Shown here in pieces: positions 1 to 7,238 of a stretch of 64,000 nucleotides of DNA. A model generated the notes under the pieces. The model worked only from the letters and a program-made list of their open reading frames with translations, searched no databases and was not told the origin of the DNA. This stretch comes from JABSQH01 sp039177505 (lineage in GTDB: Bacteria > Actinomycetota > Acidimicrobiia > Acidimicrobiales > Ilumatobacteraceae): positions 1 through 64,000 of the forward strand of contig JBCDFR010000006.1 in the NCBI GenBank assembly GCA_039177505.1, given 5' to 3'. Numbering within the stretch: position 1 is the stretch's first letter; every line of letters starts with the position of its first letter. The position numbers and the translations under genes were made by a program.

Positions 1-1
1 C

Positions 2-211
2 GATCAGCACCGCGTCGTCATCCGGTTCGGCACCGACGAGGTGTACCCACGCATCCTCGACGACGACGCACTGGCTGCACTGTCGGACTACATGCGCGGC
101 GCCGAAGTGCTCATCCACGTGTCACTTGATACCGGCGCGTCCCACGCCACCGTGTGGGGCTGCGACCTCAGCGACACGTACGTTCGCTTCAACGCCGACT
201 ACACGACTTGA
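2..211 (+). CDS. argJ: ArgJ, C-terminal fragment (5' cut by window edge)
   Basis: Only the last 69 codons are present, running in from the left edge to a TGA. The tail reads VLIHVSLDTG...ATVWGCDLSD and ends TYVRFNADYTT. A WGCDL segment followed by YVR-NADY-T at the extreme C-terminus is characteristic of the bifunctional ornithine acetyltransferase/N-acetylglutamate synthase ArgJ of arginine biosynthesis. The catalytic Thr that separates the two ArgJ chains lies outside the window, so activity cannot be judged. The identification rests on this short tail only. Confidence 0.8.
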   Translation, partial: DQHRVVIRFGTDEVYPRILDDDALAALSDYMRGAEVLIHVSLDTGASHATVWGCDLSDTYVRFNADYTT

Positions 212-345
212 TGGTCGGCGGCTCCGCCGCCTCCTGCCAGCAGCGCCTCCCTGGCGGTCGTGTCGCTGCCGCCGTGATCAATTGGCGAGCCTCGCCTTAC
301 GCACGCTGACGTCGAGGCTGGCCGGCTCGCCGTCAGCAGGGCTCG
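212..345. other. Intergenic region with GC-rich hairpins
   Basis: This gap between argJ and the convergent small gene has no believable reading frame. Right after the argJ stop, CGGCG (216-220) and CGCCG (225-229) can pair around a GCTC loop, which may be a weak terminator. The 14-mer at 247-260 (ctccctggcggtcg) recurs exactly at 10025-10038 in another intergenic region, next to a longer repeat described there. Confidence 0.4.
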
Positions 346-507
346 CTAGCGGTGGCCGAGGAGTTTCGCCATCACGCGGTCGAGGAGCGGTTGTTTCTCG
401 CGGTGGGCCTCGGCCATGTGGTCGTCGCAGTAGAACTGGTACGGAGGCCGCGGCGCACCGCAGGTCTCGCACCGGTACTCCTGACGGACCGGGTTTGGGT
501 TGCCCAT
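346..507 (-). CDS. Small CxxC / Cys-His protein, 53 aa
   Basis: This 53-residue reading frame starts MGNPNPVRQEYRCETCGAPR and ends AKLLGHR. It carries CETC followed by YCDDHMAEAH, a Cys2-Cys/His arrangement that could bind one zinc ion. Codon use resembles the neighbours. An in-frame ATG five codons upstream (520-522) is an alternative start, and no clear Shine-Dalgarno sequence decides between them. It sits downstream of the SDR gene on the same strand, 76 bases away. I do not recognise a named family; a short zinc-ribbon protein is the most that can be said. Confidence 0.55.
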   Translation of the reverse strand: MGNPNPVRQEYRCETCGAPRPPYQFYCDDHMAEAHREKQPLLDRVMAKLLGHR

Positions 508-583
508 GTGTCCGCTGAACATGGGCCCGATTTTACACCACGGGGACCGTCCACAGACCGCGGTTCAGCGGTGTCGACGTGGA

Positions 584-1360
584 CTACTTCGGGGGCATCC
601 GGATGCCACCGTCGACGCGGATCGTCTCGCCGTTCATGTAGCTGTTCGTGACGCATTCGAGGACCATCGAGGCCAACTCGTGCTGGTGGCCGAGGCGCTT
701 GGGGAACAACACACCCCGTTGGAGGTTGTCCTTGAACGCGTCGCTGGCGTCGCCTTCGCCGTAGATCGGCGTGTCGATCAGGCCAGGAGCAACGGTGTTC
801 ACGCGCACTCCGACCGCAGACAGGTCGCGGGCGATCGGCAGGGTCATCCCGACCACGCCGCCCTTCGATGCCGAGTAGCTGGCCTGGCCGATCTGGCCAT
901 CGAAGGCCGCCACCGACGCAATGTTGACGACAGCGCCGCGCTCACCATGTTCGAGCGGCTCGGTCGTGCTCATCGCCGTCGCGGCGACACGAATGCAGTC
1001 GAAACTGCCGATCAGGTTGATCGCGATGACCTTCTTGAACGCGTCGAGGTTGGCGGCCGACTCGAGCGTGCCGTCCTTACCGATCGTGCGTTGCGCCCAC
1101 CCGATGCCTGCAGAGTTCACGAGCACCCGCAACGGACCCATCGACTTGGCCATTTCGACGGCGTTCACGATGTCGTCGGTGTTGGTCACGTCGACCTTGC
1201 AGAATGCGCCCCCGATCTTGCCCGCGAGCTCGTTGCCCTTGTCTTCTTGCAGGTCGGCGATGACCACCTTGGCGCCCTGCTCAGCGAGCTGCTCCGCTGC
1301 TGCGGCGCCGATGCCCGAGGCACCACCGGTGACGATTGCACTGACGTCGGTGAGATCCAT
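584..1360 (-). CDS. Short-chain dehydrogenase/reductase (3-hydroxyacyl-CoA dehydrogenase type)
   Basis: A 258-residue classical SDR. The start at MDLTDVSAIV places the cofactor motif TGGASGIG at about residues 12-19, where the family has it; the longer upstream reading frame is not needed. Acidic DLQED after the second strand suggests NAD(H). Catalytic Ser lies in VNIASVAAFDGQ and Tyr/Lys in YSASKGG. The internal AFDGQIGQ-ASYSASKGG segment is typical of 3-hydroxyacyl-CoA dehydrogenases related to human HSD17B10, so a role in fatty-acid or branched-chain beta-oxidation is likely, but substrate is inferred from family resemblance. Length is normal. Confidence 0.85.
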   Translation of the reverse strand: MDLTDVSAIVTGGASGIGAAAAEQLAEQGAKVVIADLQEDKGNELAGKIGGAFCKVDVTNTDDIVNAVEMAKSMGPLRVLVNSAGIGWAQRTIGKDGTLESAANLDAFKKVIAINLIGSFDCIRVAATAMSTTEPLEHGERGAVVNIASVAAFDGQIGQASYSASKGGVVGMTLPIARDLSAVGVRVNTVAPGLIDTPIYGEGDASDAFKDNLQRGVLFPKRLGHQHELASMVLECVTNSYMNGETIRVDGGIRMPPK

Positions 1361-1477
1361 ATCGCCGCAACCTAGGCGCCCCGCGAGCACCACACAGAAT
1401 CCGAGCCCTACCGAAAAACCGGCGATTCCGTGCGGAAAGCGCACGGAATCGCGAACAGAACGAGATCGCCGGCGTGA

Positions 1478-4400
1478 TCAGGTCGGCGTCGGGCCGAGAG
1501 CGACCCGCGAATCGACGAGACGTCGCGGCGTGGCGCCGACGAAGCCGCCTCCTTCGACGAACCAACCGCTCACGTCGAGCACGACGTGCGCTGGATGGTG
1601 CACGTACACGCAGATGGCACCGTCTGGTCCGATGGGCGCAATGAGGTTGTTGGCGATGCGCTGCCCGGCAGCGAAGTTGACGTTGGAGGCTGTTGGCTGA
1701 TTGCCACAGGGCCACACGGTCGCGTAGCCCCGATCGATCGGGTCGACGATCGTCAGGTTCAAGGCGACCGCGATCGCATCGGTCGGCACAGCACCGACGG
1801 GTGTGTCACGCCCGTGAATCTGCACTGTGAGCGGCGTCGAGCGCTCGACCAGTCCCGTTCGGCCACCCGTGCCGTCACGGCTATCGACGAAGCGGGTCGG
1901 CACGGTGTTGCGGAATGCTGCGGCGTCCCCGCCTTCGAACCAGCCAGCGAGATCGACGACCACGTCGGTCGGCGCGTGGGCATACAGGCACACGGCGCCA
2001 TCGGCCCCGATTGGTGCGACGACCCCGTTCGCGATGCGCACGCCGGGTGGAAAGTTCACGTTCGAGGCCGTTGGTTTGTTGACGTCACACGGATGCAGCG
2101 TGACGTGGCCTTGCCCGACCGGATCGACAACTGCAACGGTCAACGCAGCTGCGGTCGCCGTGTTCGGGACATCGACGACACCCGCGCCCGGTTGGGCGAT
2201 CGAGACACCATGCACCGGGATACGTAGCGGATTGTCAGGAGTGATCTGCGCCTGACGACCACCGGTTCCATCCCGGGAGTCCACGAGTCGTAGCGGAACC
2301 GCCGCCTCGAAATCGGCATCGGCACCGCCCGGAAAGTAGCCGGCGATGTCGACGACGATGTCGGTGGTGCGGTGCGAATAGAGACAAACACTGCCGTCGG
2401 CGCCGACCGGAGCGATGACGCCATTGGCGATACGCACCCCTGCGGGGAAGTTCACGTTCGAGGCCGTGGGGCGGTCGACGCCGCATGGCCACACGGTGGC
2501 AAACCCTTGGGCGAAGGCATCGACGATCGTCACGTTGAGCGCCACGGCAGCGACGTCGTCGGGGACCGTCGTGGTGCCCCCGCCGGGGAGCTCGAGCTGT
2601 TCGCCGACCACGGGCAGTCGGAGAGTCTTCGGCGGACCGAGTCGATGGCTCGGCGCAAGCGCCAACATCTGCTCGCGCAGCCACAAAGCGAACTCTGCCT
2701 GTCCGGTCGCGGTCAAGTGCACGTCGTCGCTGAACCATCGAGGTCGCTCCGTGCCGGCGCTCGCCTCGTCCCAATCGAGAATCGTGAGGTTCTGATGGCG
2801 ACCGGCGGCGGCCCGCAGCGCGGCGTTGGCCGGCCCGTAGTACGAGCCACCACCGGGCCCGTTGCGAATCTCAGCCATTGTGATCCAGGCGACCTGTGAC
2901 ACATTGCGTTCGGCGAGCGCGGCCATCATCGCGTCGATGTCACCAGCGAAGTCGCCTGGCGAGTCGTTGTAGCCGAGCTCGACAACAACGAGATCCAGGC
3001 CGCTTGGAAGGGCGCGAGCCGCCTCGACGCCGCTCGTGCCAGGACATGAGACGCGGGTCGTGCAGCGACTGTCGGCAGCGTCGACGATCAGCGTCGAGAA
3101 GGTGCCGTCGGTCACCCGACGCAGTTCGCTCGACGCGTCGGTGGCGACGCTCGAACCCAACGAGTCACCGATGAAGGCCACCGTGCTCGTCGAGGTGTCG
3201 CGGCGAATCGGCCTGACGGTGAACCCGGGCGAGCGCAGGCCGTGCGTGCCGCGAAAGTTCCAGGCTTGTTGACGGAACGACTTCCCGTTCGAACCCACGA
3301 GAACGATGTCGTTGAACCAGTCTCCGTCGAAGCCTCTGTAGCTGGAGCTGGCCGCTTCGACCATTTCGACGTCGGTGATCGAACCAAGGCCGTAGCGTGC
3401 GGCGAGGTCGTCGGCGTCGAGCACCCTCGTCCAGCGGTGATTGGGGTTGTTGGCAGTGCCATCGCCGCGAGCGTCGTCGACGGCGGGGAAGACACCCCCG
3501 GCTGTGCGCGGTCCGTTCGACGCCGAGAATTCGGTCGACGCGATCGCTCCGTTGGGGAACTTGCGCACACGGTTGGCGGTGGCGGCGATCGCCTGATCGG
3601 TGCGGAAGTCCTCGACCGGTCGGGGCGTGCCGTTGGCCGAGGAGCGACTTGCCGATCCGAAGTACGCCTGGCACGACTGTGTGTCGCAGGTAGAGGCGTA
3701 CGAGTAGCGGCTCTGCTGGAGCCCATACGAGCGAGCGGCCACAGCCTGGGCGCGTACTGCGTTGGCGCCGCGGCCGCTCCCGGCATCGGCCCAACTCGCA
3801 GAGACTTCCTTGGGGACCACGCCGCGCAGGTAGTCCTCGACTTTGACGTCGTTGACCACCCGGTTGCCGTCGACCGTCGAACGCACGTCGATCGTGCCAC
3901 GGTAATGCGTCACCGAACCACCTGGCTCGCACAGCCCGAGCACGTTCGTCGCGCTCGTACCCGAGTTGTCACCCCCGTTGGTCGAGAACGTCAGGACGCC
4001 GCTCGCGGTACCGAGCTTGCTCCACGAGATCTGGCGGCTGTCGGCACCGATGATCGCCCGGGCGCGATCGGCATCGTTCTGATTCCATCTGCCGTCGGCG
4101 GTGATCCCCTCGGCCCGCTGCCAGCTCGCCAGAATCGTCTGCGTCTGTGACCCGTAGCCACCGTCGATGGCGATCGAATTGTCGTGGTAGGCCGACAGGA
4201 ACGTCTGCACTTGTCGCACTCCGTCGCCTCCCGACCCGTTCGAAAGCTCGCCACTGGGCACCGTCAGCGCTGTCGCCCCCGGGCAAGCGCGCGCCGCTGA
4301 GCCATACACGTCGAACGTTCCAGCGGAGGTCTCGACCGCATACATCGAGGTGCGCGTCTGACCGTTCCACCGCACGCCGCCGGCGTGCGATACGAAACCG

Positions 4401-4708
4401 ACAGTGCCCTGCCCGTCCAGGTCGGTCAGTCGGACCCGAATCCGGCCGTTGGCCGGCACCGACCCCAGCGACGTGCCGCCGTAGTAATGGTCGAGGATCT
4501 GCTGCCACGTCCACCCCTCATCGACTGCCCACCCGTAGGCCCCCCACTGACTCATCCCTCGCCCGTGGCCGAACCCGAACCCTTCGATCTCGATGGCGAT
4601 GATGTCGTTCGGCGCAGCAGCAACACGCTCGGCCGGCGCGGCAGCGACCACGAGCCCGGCGACGAGCCCGGCCGCGGCGACGAGCAGGCGCAGCGCACGT
4701 CCCGGCAT
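1478..4708 (-). CDS. Secreted SpoIID / peptidoglycan-binding / SGNH hydrolase protein with three C-terminal repeats
   Basis: About 1076 residues. The start MPGRALRLLVAAAG gives a classic signal peptide ending near VAAAPN; an upstream start would put charged residues before it. Domains in order: SpoIID/LytB N-terminal part (GFGHGRGMSQWGA), a PG_binding_1-like helix bundle (about 165-235, AIDGGYGSQTQ, ADGRW), SpoIID core (VEDYLRGVVPKE, then AVAARSY, about 290-340), an SGNH/GDSL hydrolase (about 510-670) with blocks AFIGDSLG, ELGYNDSPG and DDVHLTATGQ, then three repeats of about 125-130 residues (A-NVTIVD, TASNVNF, DIAGYF, RLVDSRDGTGG). SpoIID proteins cleave peptidoglycan glycan strands and SGNH domains deacylate or esterify envelope polymers, so a cell-wall role outside the membrane is inferred. 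Combining both catalytic domains in one chain is unusual. Confidence 0.85.
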   Translation of the reverse strand: MPGRALRLLVAAAGLVAGLVVAAAPAERVAAAPNDIIAIEIEGFGFGHGRGMSQWGAYGWAVDEGWTWQQILDHYYGGTSLGSVPANGRIRVRLTDLDGQGTVGFVSHAGGVRWNGQTRTSMYAVETSAGTFDVYGSAARACPGATALTVPSGELSNGSGGDGVRQVQTFLSAYHDNSIAIDGGYGSQTQTILASWQRAEGITADGRWNQNDADRARAIIGADSRQISWSKLGTASGVLTFSTNGGDNSGTSATNVLGLCEPGGSVTHYRGTIDVRSTVDGNRVVNDVKVEDYLRGVVPKEVSASWADAGSGRGANAVRAQAVAARSYGLQQSRYSYASTCDTQSCQAYFGSASRSSANGTPRPVEDFRTDQAIAATANRVRKFPNGAIASTEFSASNGPRTAGGVFPAVDDARGDGTANNPNHRWTRVLDADDLAARYGLGSITDVEMVEAASSSYRGFDGDWFNDIVLVGSNGKSFRQQAWNFRGTHGLRSPGFTVRPIRRDTSTSTVAFIGDSLGSSVATDASSELRRVTDGTFSTLIVDAADSRCTTRVSCPGTSGVEAARALPSGLDLVVVELGYNDSPGDFAGDIDAMMAALAERNVSQVAWITMAEIRNGPGGGSYYGPANAALRAAAGRHQNLTILDWDEASAGTERPRWFSDDVHLTATGQAEFALWLREQMLALAPSHRLGPPKTLRLPVVGEQLELPGGGTTTVPDDVAAVALNVTIVDAFAQGFATVWPCGVDRPTASNVNFPAGVRIANGVIAPVGADGSVCLYSHRTTDIVVDIAGYFPGGADADFEAAVPLRLVDSRDGTGGRQAQITPDNPLRIPVHGVSIAQPGAGVVDVPNTATAAALTVAVVDPVGQGHVTLHPCDVNKPTASNVNFPPGVRIANGVVAPIGADGAVCLYAHAPTDVVVDLAGWFEGGDAAAFRNTVPTRFVDSRDGTGGRTGLVERSTPLTVQIHGRDTPVGAVPTDAIAVALNLTIVDPIDRGYATVWPCGNQPTASNVNFAAGQRIANNLIAPIGPDGAICVYVHHPAHVVLDVSGWFVEGGGFVGATPRRLVDSRVALGPTPT
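1480..2620 (-). repeat. Three tandem repeats encoding the C-terminal domains of the SpoIID/SGNH protein
   Basis: The block for A-NFPAGVRIANG repeats three times; the corresponding DNA (aagttcacg or aagttgacg) begins near 1674, 2052 and 2448, giving periods of 378 and 396 bases. Each unit has a NVTIVD-type strand, a Cys in WPCG or HPCD, TASNVNF, a second Cys in CLY or CVY, then VVDIAGYF-like and LVDSRDGTGG. The paired Cys suggests one disulphide per unit. The frameshifted protein downstream carries diverged copies of the same module. Confidence 0.8.
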
Positions 4709-4774
4709 GTCATCAAACCGTAATGTTGCTGTCCGCGGCCGTTCGGTCAGCACGCGAGAAAGGTCGACCTGACG

Positions 4775-4867
4775 TCAACCCACCTTGAGCCGCTCTCGAC
4801 ACACGTCGCAGGTGGCTCTTTCCGGGAACCATCCTCGACGGCCCCGACGCCGGGCGGCGACCATCAT
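4775..4867 (-). CDS. Possible 30-residue coupled ORF with CxxC
   Basis: Begins at an ATG that overlaps the stop codon of the RNase HI gene (AGATGATGG) and ends just before the SpoIID gene. It encodes a basic stretch (VAARRRGRRGWF) followed by CDVCRERLKVG. The overlap suggests translational coupling, but 30 codons is too short to rule out chance. I see no family match. Confidence 0.3.
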   Translation of the reverse strand: MMVAARRRGRRGWFPERATCDVCRERLKVG

Positions 4868-5319
4868 CTCGGCACGGCAGCGACGGCCAAACGATCGGCA
4901 ATGTCGTTCATCGGATCGCCACTGTGGCCCTTCACCCACCGGAACGACACCCGACCGGCGGGCAGGTCGTCGCGCACAAGTGCGATCAGCGGTTGCCAGA
5001 GGTCGGTGTTGGCCACCGGTTGCTTCTTCGAGTTCTTCCACCCGTTGCGCTCCCAACGCACCCACCAGGCGTCGCGAAAGCAGTTCACGACGTAGGTCGA
5101 ATCCGACACGATCTCGAGCGGCCGCTGTGTGTTGGCGCGCACTGCGTCGAGGACGGCGTAGATCTCCATCCGCTGGTTGGTCGTCGACCGTTCGCCACCC
5201 GATCCCGACGGCTCGCCATCGGGGGCTACGGCCCACCCCCAACCGCCGGGCCCCGGGTTGCCGCGACAGGCACCATCGGTGTACACGACGAGCGGGTCGA
5301 CTGCTGAGGATGCGGGCAC
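4864..5319 (-). CDS. rnhA: Ribonuclease HI
   Basis: 151 residues from a GTG at 5319; a TTG nine codons further upstream is also open but would reach to within 30 bases of the divergent gene. Acts on the RNA strand of RNA-DNA hybrids in the cytoplasm. The four carboxylates are visible: Asp in VVYTDGACRGNPGPGGWG, Glu in TTNQRMEIYAV, Asp in IVSDSTYVVN, and Asp in the C-terminal MNDIADRLA. The basic-protrusion-like stretch GWKNSKKQPV and FRWVKGHSGDP are also in place. Length and order of motifs are normal for bacterial RNase HI. Confidence 0.92.
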   Translation of the reverse strand: MPASSAVDPLVVYTDGACRGNPGPGGWGWAVAPDGEPSGSGGERSTTNQRMEIYAVLDAVRANTQRPLEIVSDSTYVVNCFRDAWWVRWERNGWKNSKKQPVANTDLWQPLIALVRDDLPAGRVSFRWVKGHSGDPMNDIADRLAVAAVPR

Positions 5320-5372
5320 GAAGCGCAGGCTACGACGTAGGTTCAAACAGCGACGTCACTACCGTTGGCAAC

Positions 5373-7177
5373 GTGGCGGCCTGCCCACGTCGACGCTGGT
5401 TGCGACCGATCTTGGTGGTCGCGATCCTCGCCGCCGCTCTCCCGAGCCCCACCGAACCGCCCGAGCCTGTTGTCGCTGCGCCATCGGTGTTCGACTTTGC
5501 GCTCCCCGACCCGGGACCGCTCGGTGCGATCACGCTGATCGGCGATTCGGTCTTGTATGGTCACGGCGCCTACTCGCCCACCTTGCCCGACCAACTCGCG
5601 GCTCGGGGTTGGGGGCCGATCCGGTTCCGCGGTGGGGTGGCCATCAGCGCCGGCAACGAACCAGTGCAAAAGAACTCAAGGCCAGCTACTGGATCGAACG
5701 GTGGCGCTCGCAGGGGTGGGACGCTCCGGCGGTACTGGTCAACATCGGCGCCAACGACAGCGGATTCTGTGGGACGAACATCGCGTGTGCGCACGAAGCG
5801 ATCCTGCACCTCGTCGACACCATTGGTCCGGGCAAGCGCATCTGGTGGCCGATGATCACACGTCTCCAGCGATCACCGTTTCTCGAACAGCAGAACAACT
5901 GGAACGCGGCCCTCGTCCAGATCGCCAACGAGCGCGCCGATTTCTGGACATGGGACTGGCCCGCCGAGTTCGCCACCGGGCAGTACCCGAGCCCCGACGG
6001 GGTGCACCTCTCGCCGTCGGGCTACCGCCAGCGGTCGATGCTGATCGCCCATCAGCTGACCGCCGATGTCGCCACGAGCCGCCGCGTCGGCGGCGATGTC
6101 GACTTGCCGGGCGCGTCCGGACCGCCGTCGACGTTCGTCCCGGTCGATCCAGTGCGCATGCTCGACACTCGCAACGACCCACCGGGTCGGCGGCCCGATC
6201 GGTCGACGTTGCGCGTCGATCTCACGTCTCATCTCCCCGAAGCGAGCAGCGCGGAAACCGTGACTGCTGCGGCAGTACAGGTCACCGCGGCAGACCCAGG
6301 GCGCAACGGCTATCTAGCAGCGCACGACTGCGCGGTCGGCGCGCCGGCTGGCTCGACCGTGAACTACACCACCGGCCAGTCACGCGGTGCGACGGCGTTG
6401 ACCGCCGTTTCAGGCAACGAGTTGTGTATCTATGCGCACGTCGAGACTGACGTGGTCGTCGATCTGCAGGGGGTATTCGTCGACCGTGACGGCGGCTTAC
6501 AACTTCGCCCTGCCGCGCTGGAGCGCGTGGCCGACACACGCCGGTCGGGACGAGCCGCCGTCGTGCGGATCGCCACGCCGGCGGCAGCGGCGGCGGTCGC
6601 GGTGACGCTGACGGCCACGGGGGCCGGTCGACGGGGCAACCTGCGGGCGTACCCATGCGATGGGTCGGTACCAACGGTGTCGAATACGAACTTCGGTCCT
6701 GGCGAAGCGGTCGCCTCGGCCGCGTTCGTACCGACCGGGGACACCGACGAGATCTGCGTCGCCGCCAGTTCGCCGGTCGATGTCGTCGTCGACCTCACCG
6801 GGACGTTCGTCGACAAGGCCAGCGACGGATTGGCGTTCGTGTCGGCCCCGTCGACGCGCACGGTCGACACCCGGGACAGCAGGTTCGGTTGGGCTCCGAT
6901 TCACGGGGTGGCGCAAACGATCGACGCCCGCGTCGCCCCCTCGAGTGCGGCTGCCGTATCGGGCACCCTCACCATGGTCCGTCCGTCGGCGCGCGGTTTC
7001 ACCACCGTTTTCGACTGCGGCAACCAGCCGGGCACGTCATCGATCAATGCGCCCGCAGGCGTGTCAATGGCCAATTCGGTAACGACCGGAGTCTCCGATG
7101 ACGGCCGCCTGTGCTTCTTCACGAACCGGCTGAGCCAGACGGTGTTCGACACCACCGGCTGGTGGATCTCCGCGTAG
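5373..7177 (+). pseudogene. Secreted SGNH hydrolase with repeat domains, broken by a frameshift near 5661-5670
   Basis: A GTG at 5373 opens VAACPRRRWLRPILVVAILAA, a signal peptide. An SGNH domain follows (block I LIGDSVLYG; block III NIGANDSG; block V DGVHLSPSGY) and then three diverged repeats of the kind seen in the SpoIID protein (NYTTGQSRGA, SNTNFGPGEA and SSINAPAGVS blocks, each ending VVDLQGVF-, VVDLTGTF- or FDTTGWW-like). Reading stops making sense after ISAGNEP and resumes one frame over at AKELKASYWIERW, so one base appears lost (or two gained) near 5661-5670. Corrected, it would encode about 601 residues. Good conservation on both sides means a recent mutation or a sequencing error. 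Confidence 0.8.
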
Positions 7178-7238
7178 TCCGCACAAGAGTCGCGCGATGT
7201 CGGTGCGTACCCGCCGGTAACGGTGAGAGACTGGGGCC

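Noticed and set aside
372..656. Arg-rich open frames between argJ and the SDR gene
   Set aside because: They overlap real genes in other frames, have the composition of antisense high-GC DNA and no start or domain support.
4785..5855. Long open frame beginning inside rnhA that leads into the SGNH protein
   Set aside because: Its first 190 codons are the antisense of rnhA; only the part from GTG 5373 has a signal peptide and SGNH motif.
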